Shown: piece by piece, positions 53,780 to 62,021 of the stretch
How positions within the stretch are numbered: the stretch's first letter is position 1
Layout of the letters: each line of letters starts with the position of its first letter
Origin: Maridesulfovibrio sp.
GTDB lineage: Bacteria > Desulfobacterota > Desulfovibrionia > Desulfovibrionales > Desulfovibrionaceae
Assembly: GCF_963667685.1 (NCBI RefSeq)
Contig: NZ_OY763930.1
Span: 1,284,501-1,348,500 of the forward strand
DNA: 64,000 nucleotides
Direction: 5' to 3'
The notes under the pieces: model-generated
Database searches by the model: none
Told to the model about the DNA's origin: nothing
What the model saw: only the letters and a program-made list of their open reading frames with translations
Made by a program: the position numbers and the translations under genes

Positions 53780-56200
53780 TTATTGGAGCAGTTTCTTGGT
53801 GACTTTGACCGCCGCAACAGCATCAGTGGACCAGCCGTCCGCTCCGATGGATTCACAAAATCCACCCGTAATTACCGCACCGCCAATCATGACCTTAATA
53901 TTCAGACCGCGTTCCTTTATTAATTTGATGGTGTCTTCCATCTTGACCATGGTGGTAGTCATCAGGGCGGAAAGCCCCACAATCTTGGCTCCATGCTCTT
54001 CTGCAGCATTGACTATGGTCGTAGCGGGAATATCCTTACCAAGGTCAATTACATTGTAACCGTGGTTTTTAAGCATCAGACAGACAATATTCTTACCGAT
54101 ATCGTGAATATCACCCTCAACGGTAGCCATAATGATGGTTGCCTTCTCTTCTACATCCCCTGAGGCTTCAAGAAGGGGCTTGAGTTTTTCGAATCCCTTC
54201 TGCAGGGTTTCCGCTGATTGGAGCAACTGCGGCAAAAAATATTCCTTGCGCTCGTACTTTTCACCAACTTCCATAATTGCCGGGATCAACTCTTCATTTA
54301 CCAGCTCAAAAGGAGCGCGCCCACCTTCAAGGTCACGCTCAACCAGTGCTATAATCGATCCGCGATCACCTTTGACAACTGCGTCAAAAAGGTTATCCGC
54401 GCCTGATTTTTCTTCTTTTTTACCACCGCCAGCGCCGCCGGAATGTCCACCGTCGCCGGAAGGAGTCCAATCCGCATAACGTTCAATGTATTGCTCAGCC
54501 TGCGGGTCACGGGCGAGCATTACTTCGTTGGCGTAAAGAGCCTCACGCAGACGAACGGAGTTGGGGTTGGAAATAAAAGCACACATGCCCTGCCCCTGAC
54601 AAAGTGTCAGAAAGCTTGAGTTCAGCAGCTCTCGGGCCGGGAGACCGAAAGAGATATTTGAGAGCCCCAGCACGGTTGGCAGATTCCATTCTTCACGGCA
54701 ATACTTGATGAAATCAAGACAATGACGGGCGGCCATGGGCTTGGATGAAACAGTCAGTGCCAAGGCATCAACCATAATCAGCCTGCGCGGAATACCCAGA
54801 TCATCAGCCTGCTTGAGCAGCTCAGAAACAACTTCAACTTTCTCCTTACAGGTAATAGGCAGTTTGCTGCCGACGATAGGAAGCAGGATGAACGGAGCAC
54901 CGAATTTCTTGCACAGAGGCCCGAGGCGCTCCATACGTCCAGGTTCACCACTGATGGAATTGACCAGCGGGGAACCCGGATATTCCCAAAGGGCAGCTTC
55001 CACCGCATCCGGGTTTGTAGAGTCGATGGATAGCGGAGCGGAATGCTGAGAGAAAATTTCTTTTACCAATGCAGGCAGTATTGCAACCTCGTCAACCATA
55101 GGCGCACCGACGTTGACATCAAGAACAGGCGCTCCTACAGCCAGCTGCTCTTCAGCGAATTTCATAGCTTCAGTAAACTGGCCTTTCTGCAATTCCTCGA
55201 TGAGCACCTTTTTCCCGGTTGGATTGATGCGCTCGCCTATGATTACGCCGCGTTGCTCAAAGCCGATTTTAACAGACTGTGCGCGGGAGGTCAGTACCAT
55301 CTGACAATTTTCCGGCGGAACAGGGCGCTGCCATTTGGCTTCGCCGACAGCATTGCGCAGGGCGCGAATATGATCAGGTCCGGTTCCGCAACAACCGCCT
55401 ATGAACTTGGCACCTACGTTTACGAATTTTGCAGACTGCTCGGCAAAAGGCTCCGGCTGAAGACGAAACACAGTATTACGGTTTCCGTCGAGCTCAGGCA
55501 GTCCGGCGTTTGCCTCCACCAGCAGCGGAGAGGAAAGCCGAGGCTGCATATTCTGAAGAACCTCAAAAATCTGCTCCGGTCCGGCGGAACAGTTGGTACC
55601 CATCAATTCAACACCCATATTCTGCATGGTGTCGATAAATGTTGCCGGACTGGTTCCCGTAAGGCAGGCTGCCGGGGATTCAAAGGTCATGGAAAGAGCC
55701 ACGGGCAGGCCGCAGACCTCACGGGCAGCAATGACCACGGCACGAGCTTCAGCCAGATCGAAATGGGTCTCACCAAGAATAAGGTCAACCCCGCCTTCCA
55801 CAAGGCCGGTGATCTGCTCTTTATAGATTTCAACCATTTCCTTGAAAGTCATCTCGCCAAGAGGCTGCACAAAATGTCCGGTAGGACCAACACTACCGGC
55901 AACAAAAACATTATCCCCGGCGACAGAACGGGCTATCAAAGCCATTTCGCGGTTAAGGCCGATAACATCCGCATCGGCTCCCAGCTTGGGCCGACTGCCG
56001 CCGAAGGTGTTGGTGGTCAGGACATTTGCACCGGCATTAACGTAATCAGTATGGACGGCTTTGATTACATCCGGACTTTGTAGACCGAATAGTTCGGGAG
56101 ACATGCCTGCCGGCAGTCCCCGGCTCTGCAAAAAGGTTCCGTATCCACCATCAAAGAAGTATATTTTGTCGTCACTGAGGGCTTTGCGAAAATCAGGCAT
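53780..56200 (-). CDS. metH: Methionine synthase (cobalamin-dependent), lacking the reactivation domain
   Basis: The enzyme moves a methyl group from methyl-THF through cobalamin to homocysteine. The 806-residue product has the homocysteine domain (about 1-290; GGYGTFLQSRG, NCSAGPEQ and zinc ligands in FIGGCCGTGPDHIRAL). The pterin domain follows (about 315-570; GERINPTGKKVLIEELQKGQ, and SIDSTNPDAVEAAL). After a Gly-rich linker comes the cobalamin domain with GDIHDIGKN near 700. The C-terminal AdoMet activation domain of E. coli MetH (about 1,200 residues) is missing, as in other short MetH proteins that rely on a separate activator. GGAG lies eight bases before the ATG. Confidence 0.93.
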   Translation of the reverse strand: MPDFRKALSDDKIYFFDGGYGTFLQSRGLPAGMSPELFGLQSPDVIKAVHTDYVNAGANVLTTNTFGGSRPKLGADADVIGLNREMALIARSVAGDNVFVAGSVGPTGHFVQPLGEMTFKEMVEIYKEQITGLVEGGVDLILGETHFDLAEARAVVIAAREVCGLPVALSMTFESPAACLTGTSPATFIDTMQNMGVELMGTNCSAGPEQIFEVLQNMQPRLSSPLLVEANAGLPELDGNRNTVFRLQPEPFAEQSAKFVNVGAKFIGGCCGTGPDHIRALRNAVGEAKWQRPVPPENCQMVLTSRAQSVKIGFEQRGVIIGERINPTGKKVLIEELQKGQFTEAMKFAEEQLAVGAPVLDVNVGAPMVDEVAILPALVKEIFSQHSAPLSIDSTNPDAVEAALWEYPGSPLVNSISGEPGRMERLGPLCKKFGAPFILLPIVGSKLPITCKEKVEVVSELLKQADDLGIPRRLIMVDALALTVSSKPMAARHCLDFIKYCREEWNLPTVLGLSNISFGLPARELLNSSFLTLCQGQGMCAFISNPNSVRLREALYANEVMLARDPQAEQYIERYADWTPSGDGGHSGGAGGGKKEEKSGADNLFDAVVKGDRGSIIALVERDLEGGRAPFELVNEELIPAIMEVGEKYERKEYFLPQLLQSAETLQKGFEKLKPLLEASGDVEEKATIIMATVEGDIHDIGKNIVCLMLKNHGYNVIDLGKDIPATTIVNAAEEHGAKIVGLSALMTTTMVKMEDTIKLIKERGLNIKVMIGGAVITGGFCESIGADGWSTDAVAAVKVTKKLLQ

Positions 56201-56539
56201 GCTAGACGCTCCACTTTTTATTAATTCAAATTTCAGCTAAAATGCTGATCAATATGTTTACATCTATATGAATTATAGTCCTTTCGGACGACAGGACAGC
56301 CAGATAACCGGTACAGAAGGGCTGTGCAATGCAGTCCTAAAATTTATTTTTTTGAAAAATGACACAAAAAAAGTTACCGGGAACCCCGAAAGGAAGGTAT
56401 AATGCGTTGAAAACGCTTCTACTTAAAAACATTGAAAAGGACAAATAAAAACTATACCCTTGTAAGTTACAGATTAGAACTTTTGTTTACAATAAAATAT
56501 TCAAATAAATTCAGTTGAACAGGAAACATTAACTGGACA
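56201..56539. other. Divergent intergenic region between metH and rpoH
   Basis: This 339-base A/T-rich gap has no gene. Towards rpoH there is TATAAT (56398-56403) with TTACCG 18 bases before it. A short GCGTT-gaa-AACGC hairpin lies at 56404-56416. Towards metH a TATAAT on the minus strand (56272-56277) is preceded by a GTCC-TTTC-GGAC hairpin. I looked for a SAM or cobalamin riboswitch in the metH leader and did not recognise one. Confidence 0.45.
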
Positions 56540-57508
56540 ATGACAGTAAAAAAAGAACCGGTAGAGCTTGAACTTGTTGAAAATGAAGAAGTAAAGCTGC
56601 CGACCAAGGACGATTTCCTCCCCACACCAAGGGCGAAAGGTGAGGTAGCAACAAAGGACCCTCTCCACCTGTATCTTCAGGAAATCAGCCGCTTCCCACT
56701 GCTTGAGCCTGATGAAGAATTTCAGCTAGCCAAGAGGGTGCAGGAAAACGGCGACCAGCAGGCCGCATTCAGACTGGTCTCATCACACCTTAGACTTGTG
56801 GTAAAGATCGCCATGGATTTCCAACGGCGCTGGATGCAGAATGTACTTGATCTCATTCAGGAAGGTAATGTCGGGTTAATGAAAGCCGTCAATAAATTTG
56901 ACCCCGACAAAGGCATCAAATTCTCCTACTATGCCGCATTCTGGATCAAGGCCTACATCCTGAAATATATCATGGATAACTGGCGCATGGTCAAAATCGG
57001 AACAACCCAGACCCAGCGCAAACTTTTTTACAATCTCAATAAAGAACGCCAGAGATTACAAGCTCTTGGCTTTGACCCAACAACCTCGGAGCTTTCAAAA
57101 AATTTGAATGTCAGCGAAGAGGAAATTACGGAAATGGACCAGCGTCTGGCCAAAAACGATCTTTCCCTGAACCTCAAGTTCGGTGAAGATTCCGAGGCCA
57201 CACGCATGGATTTTCTTCCTGATCTTGGCCCCGGGGTAGAAGAAACCCTTGCCAACAAGGAGATTTCCAAATTACTGCTTGACCAGCTCAGGGCAATTGT
57301 TCCAAACCTAAATGACAAGGAACAGTTGATCCTGAACGACCGCCTTTTGTCCGACTCTCCCAGAACCCTGCGGGAGATCGGTGAAGAGTTCGGGGTAACA
57401 AGGGAAAGAGTTCGCCAGATTGAAGCAAGACTGCTTAAAAAATTGAGGGAACATCTGGCTGATTCAGTTAAAGACTTTTCACAGGACTGGATACCTGAAA
57501 ATGAATAG
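56540..57508 (+). CDS. rpoH: RNA polymerase sigma-32 (heat-shock) factor RpoH
   Basis: A 322-residue sigma-70-family protein of group 3. Region 1.2/2 starts DPLHLYLQEISRFPLLEPDEE, with the core-binding LDLIQEGNVGLMKAVNKFD and FSYYAAFWIKAYILKYIMDN for the -10 region. The RpoH box QRKLFYNLNKER is present, distinguishing it from RpoS and RpoD. Region 4 carries the TLREIGEEFGVTRERVRQIEARLLKKLR helix-turn-helix. The N-terminal ~40 residues are a charged extension. The ATG has a weak ribosome binding site. The HD-domain gene overlaps its end by eight bases. Confidence 0.92.
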   Translation: MTVKKEPVELELVENEEVKLPTKDDFLPTPRAKGEVATKDPLHLYLQEISRFPLLEPDEEFQLAKRVQENGDQQAAFRLVSSHLRLVVKIAMDFQRRWMQNVLDLIQEGNVGLMKAVNKFDPDKGIKFSYYAAFWIKAYILKYIMDNWRMVKIGTTQTQRKLFYNLNKERQRLQALGFDPTTSELSKNLNVSEEEITEMDQRLAKNDLSLNLKFGEDSEATRMDFLPDLGPGVEETLANKEISKLLLDQLRAIVPNLNDKEQLILNDRLLSDSPRTLREIGEEFGVTRERVRQIEARLLKKLREHLADSVKDFSQDWIPENE

Positions 57509-58289
57509 ACTGCTTACCGACCTTAAGATTGAAGCAAAAGCAATGGCCTCGGCCCTGCCCGTCCCTGTTTTCTATAGGGACCTTGAAACACAAATCGAAT
57601 TTGCAAGGGATATGTTCTTCGATCATCCGTTGATCATAAGATTGCAGGAAGATGTGTTGCCATTTCTTTACGATGAGTATGCCCACGGCATTTACCACTC
57701 CAAAAAAGTAGCCATCGAAGCAGGAGCCATTATCCTGCGCGAAGGCGACGAAATGGATGGGGACCGTGTGCGGGAACTGGTCCTGCTGGCCCAGTTCTGC
57801 GGACTGCTTCACGATTGCTGCCGCCTTGATGAAAACCACGCCCTGCGAGGTTCCGAAACATCCAAGGTAATCCTGAGCAACTACCCCATTTCCGAGCGCA
57901 GCAAGGAGCTCATTGCCGAAGCAATAGCCCGGCACGAGGCCTTCAAGCCGGAAAAACCCATTGAGAATGATCTGGAACTGACCCTGCTCAGCGGCGCGCT
58001 TTACGATGCCGACAAATTCCGCTGGGGGCCGGACAACTTTTCCACCACACTATGGGAAATCTGTGACTACGAAGACTGGACAGTGGAAGAGATTATTGAA
58101 AAATTCCCTAAAGGTCTTGAGATCATCAAATCCATCGAATCTACTTTCAGGACAGAGACCGGCAGGGAGTACGGTCCGGAAATGATCAGTCAAGGAATCA
58201 ACATCGGGTCTGCAATTTACGAAAAGCTGGTTGAATTTTCCAAAGATCCAAAATACCTCCCGCAGGAAGAACCTGAAAGGCTTGTATGA
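57501..58289 (+). CDS. HD-domain phosphohydrolase
   Basis: A 262-residue protein with an HD-type metal site: H66 in GIYHSKKV, H104-D105 in GLLHDCCRL, H145 in IARHEAF and D171 in DADKFRWG. Such domains hydrolyse nucleotides or phosphodiesters; the substrate is unknown. It overlaps rpoH by eight bases and the following lipoprotein gene by four, so the three are strictly coupled. The overlap suggests, but does not show, a link to stress or envelope regulation. Confidence 0.8.
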   Translation: MNRLLTDLKIEAKAMASALPVPVFYRDLETQIEFARDMFFDHPLIIRLQEDVLPFLYDEYAHGIYHSKKVAIEAGAIILREGDEMDGDRVRELVLLAQFCGLLHDCCRLDENHALRGSETSKVILSNYPISERSKELIAEAIARHEAFKPEKPIENDLELTLLSGALYDADKFRWGPDNFSTTLWEICDYEDWTVEEIIEKFPKGLEIIKSIESTFRTETGREYGPEMISQGINIGSAIYEKLVEFSKDPKYLPQEEPERLV

Positions 58290-60037
58290 TACAACTCACC
58301 GGCTCAACACGCTTTCCGCTGAAAACAGTTCTTGCTGGCGCCCTGCTTGCCCTGCTTATGCTGCAGGGCTGTGCGGGCATGAATACCGCACAACAGCAGA
58401 TTCAGGCCCCGCTCAGCCCGGATGCACAGCTGACCTACGACTATCTGGTCTATATGGATTACCGTGCAAGACTCGGGCAGGCCTTGAACGGTATTAAGAC
58501 TCCGCACAAGATCAACGAAATAGCCCGTCTTCAGAAGGAAGCGCTTGTTGTGCTGAACAGGTTGATAGCTGCCGAGCCACAGGAAAAACTGTATCTCGAC
58601 AAATTCGCCCTTTACTGGACGACCAGCCAGCTGGATGAAGCCCGGACAACTCTCAAGGAAGCGCTGAAACTATACCCTGACAGCCGTGACCTGACCATCA
58701 GCCTTGCCAATACTTATCTGGTTGAAAACCGCAACAAAGCGGCCGAAGATGTACTAAAAGAGTTCCTGCTTAAAAATCCGGATGATCTTGAAGTGACAGG
58801 GCATCTGGCCCGCATATATCTGGAGCAGAAGAAGTTCGCACAGGCTCTCGATATTCTGAAAGTCATCCCTCTGGAAAAACGCACTCCCCAGATCCACTTT
58901 CTGCATGCAAAAGGCAGCGCCGGATTAGGACTTACCCGTCAGGCGATAAAAAGCCTTAGCAGAGCCGTTAAGGAAAAGCCCGATTTCATCGAAGCATGGG
59001 GAGAGCTGGCCTACCTCTATGAGGTTGAAAAAAACTACGATTCGGCTGAAAAAATTTACACAAAAATGCTCCAATTTCCAGATGTATCCACCCACATCCG
59101 GTTACGCCTCATGGAGCTTTGCCTCAAGCTGAACAATCCGGAACGGGCTTTGAAACTCGCCATTGAGGGACCGCGTAACAAATCATTCCTGCTGGAAGCA
59201 GCGCAACTGTTCATTAATAGCAAATTTTACGGACAGGCATCTATTCTGCTTGATTTATTCGCACAACAGAAAACGATCCCGGAATCCTATTATTTCTTCA
59301 AGGCTTCGATTGCTTATGAAGGAGAAGGCGACCCGCAAAAGGCCCTGGATTACCTGGCAAAGATATCACCGAAAAGTGAACACTATGACCGAAGTCTGCA
59401 ATTCAGAGCACACCTGCTTTTGGATCTCAAAAAGAATAAGGAAGCCCTTGAAATAATCCGCACAGGGCAGCAGGAGTTTCCCGAAGAAGTAAATTTCTAT
59501 CTGCTTGAATCAGGTCTGCATGTTGAAAATGGAGATGACGCTGCTGCCAAAAGAGCACTTCTGCTCGGCAACACCAACGTTCCAAATAATCCGCAGATAC
59601 TCTTTCAACTCGGCGTGATTGCAGAAAAAGAAGGCAATCTGAACCAGACACTGAAATACATGGAACAGATCATCACCAGTTATCCAGACCATGCAGACGC
59701 GCTTAACTTCATCGGTTACATCCTCGCAGACCGTAACGAACAGCTGGACCGGGCCTTGGTGTTGATCAGCAGAGCCAACAGGCTGGAACCTGACAACGGT
59801 TATATTCTTGATTCTCTGGCCTGGGTCAACTACCGCATGGGAAAATTCGAAGAAGCATGGGAAATCATTAAACGTGCTGTTTCACTAAAGCCTAAGCAGA
59901 GTGAACTATGGGATCACTACGGTGATATTGCTGCGGCACTTGGAAACAAGAAATCCGCAGCCATGGGATATCGCAAGGCCTTGAAGCTGGACCCGAATAA
60001 AGCTGATGAAATCAACAGGAAGCTTAAGGAATTATGA
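58286..60037 (+). CDS. TPR-repeat lipoprotein
   Basis: A 583-residue periplasmic lipoprotein. The signal peptide ends in the lipobox LMLQGC with the lipidated Cys at 29. The rest is a TPR superhelix, with repeats of about 34 residues recognised by patterns such as LIAAEPQEKLYLDKFALYW, LLKNPDDLEVTGHLARIYLE and ALVLISRANRLEPDNGYILDSLAW. Such proteins scaffold envelope assembly. It overlaps the HD gene by four bases and the LolB-like gene by four bases, forming a coupled chain. Function may relate to lipoprotein or LPS transport. Confidence 0.85.
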   Translation: MIQLTGSTRFPLKTVLAGALLALLMLQGCAGMNTAQQQIQAPLSPDAQLTYDYLVYMDYRARLGQALNGIKTPHKINEIARLQKEALVVLNRLIAAEPQEKLYLDKFALYWTTSQLDEARTTLKEALKLYPDSRDLTISLANTYLVENRNKAAEDVLKEFLLKNPDDLEVTGHLARIYLEQKKFAQALDILKVIPLEKRTPQIHFLHAKGSAGLGLTRQAIKSLSRAVKEKPDFIEAWGELAYLYEVEKNYDSAEKIYTKMLQFPDVSTHIRLRLMELCLKLNNPERALKLAIEGPRNKSFLLEAAQLFINSKFYGQASILLDLFAQQKTIPESYYFFKASIAYEGEGDPQKALDYLAKISPKSEHYDRSLQFRAHLLLDLKKNKEALEIIRTGQQEFPEEVNFYLLESGLHVENGDDAAAKRALLLGNTNVPNNPQILFQLGVIAEKEGNLNQTLKYMEQIITSYPDHADALNFIGYILADRNEQLDRALVLISRANRLEPDNGYILDSLAWVNYRMGKFEEAWEIIKRAVSLKPKQSELWDHYGDIAAALGNKKSAAMGYRKALKLDPNKADEINRKLKEL

Positions 60038-60828
60038 TTCTGAGACCGTTTAGCAGGTTTGTAATGCTGCTGAGCGTTATTGTTGCGCTTGGCGGCTGCG
60101 CTGCCCATAAAAACGGCTTCCTGCACCCTGAAAACACATACTCAACGTTTCGCAGCAGCTATAGCAACTGCAACGCTACCGGACTCCGGGCCAAGGCAAG
60201 TCTTTACTACACATCAAAGGGAAGCGGGCACCGCACCACCATGAGCCTTTGGGGTGAATTAAAATCACCACTACGGCTTGATGTGCGTGCAGGGATAGGA
60301 CCCTATATCGCCCATATTCGAGAAGATCAAAACGGATTGACAGCTTTTTACCCGGATCAGGAAACAGCTTATACCCATTCATCTCCGGTGCGTGCGGTAC
60401 AGATTCTGGGGCTGCCCTTTCCTTTCTCGCTGAAAGACCTTGCAGGACTTATCTCCGGCTGCTATCCCAACCTGATACCAAAATCATACGACACCGCTGT
60501 TTCTGAAAACGGAAATCTGCGTTTTACTTTTAAATACGGTCCGGTCAGTGCGATTACATTAACCGGTCAGGGAATTCCGGTGGAAATAGACGGACGGGGC
60601 GAGGTTCCATGGCGCATGGAACTGTCCTCTTACGAAGATGACGGTTCAGGCAAACTGCTGCCGGAAAGAATAGCCGTTTATACAGAGTCGGGAGATAAAG
60701 CCCTGCTGCGTATAAAATCAAGAAATTTCACCGCGAAACCATGGGAAGCGGAAGCTTTGGAACTGAAATTTCCTGAAGGAACGGAACACATCCGTCTCGA
60801 CCATAAAGGTTACGTAATAATTGAATAA
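60034..60828 (+). CDS. LolB-like outer-membrane lipoprotein
   Basis: A 264-residue lipoprotein with lipobox LGGC (Cys at 22). The mature part shows beta-strand patterns typical of the LolA/LolB fold (TTMSLWGELKSPLRLDVRAGIGPYIAHI, and ALLRIKSRNFTAKPWEAEALELKF), with a proposed pocket and the hallmark of DUF4292/LolB-like proteins. LolB receives lipoproteins at the outer membrane. Assignment is by fold pattern and context with the TPR lipoprotein, not by strong identity. It overlaps that gene by four bases (ATGA). Confidence 0.65.
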   Translation: MILRPFSRFVMLLSVIVALGGCAAHKNGFLHPENTYSTFRSSYSNCNATGLRAKASLYYTSKGSGHRTTMSLWGELKSPLRLDVRAGIGPYIAHIREDQNGLTAFYPDQETAYTHSSPVRAVQILGLPFPFSLKDLAGLISGCYPNLIPKSYDTAVSENGNLRFTFKYGPVSAITLTGQGIPVEIDGRGEVPWRMELSSYEDDGSGKLLPERIAVYTESGDKALLRIKSRNFTAKPWEAEALELKFPEGTEHIRLDHKGYVIIE

Positions 60829-60858
60829 AATATTTTAGCTTTTCATACGGAGGGAAGT

Positions 60859-61182
60859 ATGAGCGGGCAGGATTTTAATTCTAATGAAAAAAGTAGTGGA
60901 CTTCTTGAAAATTTTAAACTAGGTCTCGACGTCTGGCTGGCAGAGATGAAAGGAATCGTTTCCAGACTGCTTGGAAATTTTGAAGTCTCCCAGCTTGAAA
61001 AACGTCTCGAAAAAGAATACGCACTTCTCGGAAAGCTCACTTGCGGTGACGCTGAAGGCGACACCGAGCTTTGCAGAAAGCAGATTGATTTTTTCAAAGA
61101 TGAAATCAGCAGGCTCGAAAAAGAGCAGGCTGCCAAGCGCGATGTAAAATATCGCGATAATGAACGAAAAATGGATATTTAA
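60859..61182 (+). CDS. Small coiled-coil protein of unknown function (107 aa)
   Basis: A soluble, charged protein that is probably all helical (LLENFKLGLDVWLAEMKGIVSRL, then SQLEKRLEKEYALLGKL and ISRLEKEQAAKRDVKYRDN). No family recognised. A strong GGAGG five bases before the ATG supports it. It lies 30 bases after the LolB-like gene and 23 bases before tRNA-Tyr, so it may be the last gene of that unit. Confidence 0.6.
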   Translation: MSGQDFNSNEKSSGLLENFKLGLDVWLAEMKGIVSRLLGNFEVSQLEKRLEKEYALLGKLTCGDAEGDTELCRKQIDFFKDEISRLEKEQAAKRDVKYRDNERKMDI

Positions 61183-61205
61183 CCGTTCACGGTTTCATAT
61201 AGAGT

Positions 61206-61290
61206 GGTGGGGTTCCCGAGTGGCCAAAGGGAACAGACTGTAAATCTGTCGGCAGCGCCTTCGGAGGTTCGAATCCTCCCCCCACCACCA
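61206..61290 (+). tRNA. tRNA-Tyr (GTA)
   Basis: An 85-base tRNA with CCA encoded. The acceptor stem GGTGGGG pairs with CCCCACC before discriminator A. The anticodon loop CTGTAAA carries GTA between ACAGA and TCTGT. There is a long variable arm, as in bacterial tRNA-Tyr, and a GGAGG-TTCGAAT-CCTCC T arm. The gene is followed by a terminator at 61368. Confidence 0.97.
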
Positions 61291-61367
61291 CTTTGAATCC
61301 CCGGTTGATTCCATAAAACAAAAAGTACAGGGTGTTACAAACACAGTTGAGCACAGCCTGAAATCAC

Positions 61368-61405
61368 AGTTCTGCGGGAATGGTTCTCGACAGAACTATT
61401 TTTTT
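61368..61405 (+). terminator. Terminator after tRNA-Tyr
   Basis: A long hairpin AGTTCTGCGGGAA / TTCTCGaCAGAACT (one bulge and one G-T pair) with a three-base loop, followed by seven T. It lies about 80 bases after the tRNA. Confidence 0.85.
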
Positions 61406-61451
61406 GTTGTGCCTATGACTGCTCCAAACATCCTGCGCGGGAGATCTGGAT

Positions 61452-61883
61452 ATGGCCGGTAAAGTTGTAATCGGTTCGGACCACGGGGGCTTCACCCTCA
61501 AAACATTTGCCATCAAACTGCTCACCGACATGGGCTATGATGTGGTAGACGCCGGACCTGAAGAAGCTGTCAGCTGCGACTATCCTGTTTACGCCGAAAA
61601 AGTAGCCGAAATGGTAACCGGAGAAGACATTCCCGGTATCCTCATTTGCGGAACCGGACTGGGTATGTCCATGGCTGCAAACAAAATCAAAGGCATCCGC
61701 GCCGCCATGTGTACCAATGAGTACATGGCAAAAATGGCTCGTGCGCACAACAATGCCAATATCCTCTGCCTTGGCGAAAGGGTCATCGGCCCCGGTCTGG
61801 CCGAAGAAATCATCCGTGCCTTCATGACAAGCGAATTTGAAGGAGACCGGCACCTGCGCAGAATCAATCTTTTCGATAAATAG
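61452..61883 (+). CDS. rpiB: Ribose-5-phosphate isomerase B
   Basis: A 143-residue enzyme interconverting ribose-5-phosphate and ribulose-5-phosphate. The RpiB landmarks are VVIGSDHGGFTLK at the start, the active-site GILICGTGLGMSMAANKIKGIRAAMC with its catalytic Cys, and the ARAHNNANILCLGERVIG segment. GGGAG lies seven bases before the ATG. Transketolase follows in the same direction, making a small pentose-phosphate pair, although a terminator-like hairpin lies between them. Confidence 0.96.
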   Translation: MAGKVVIGSDHGGFTLKTFAIKLLTDMGYDVVDAGPEEAVSCDYPVYAEKVAEMVTGEDIPGILICGTGLGMSMAANKIKGIRAAMCTNEYMAKMARAHNNANILCLGERVIGPGLAEEIIRAFMTSEFEGDRHLRRINLFDK

Positions 61884-61888
61884 TAGAT

Positions 61889-61922
61889 ATCCCGCCAGCA
61901 TAATTGCAGGCGGGATTCTTTA
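61889..61922 (+). terminator. Hairpin after rpiB
   Basis: An 8-bp stem ATCCCGCC / GGCGGGAT with a 12-base loop, followed by TCTTTAATTT. The T-run is broken, so read-through into the transketolase gene is possible. Confidence 0.6.
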
Positions 61923-62021
61923 ATTTATAACATAATCCGGTATTCTCCAGGGAAGTGGGGCGGTTAGCTGCCAGACTTGAATGCCGAAGCAAAATATCAT
62001 TCTTTAATAGGGGAACTCAAA

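Noticed and set aside
55043-56083. Plus-strand open frame opposite metH
   Set aside because: Shadow of metH; no domain pattern.
56201-56420. SAM, SAH or cobalamin riboswitch before metH
   Set aside because: Short hairpins occur but none of the conserved core motifs are seen.
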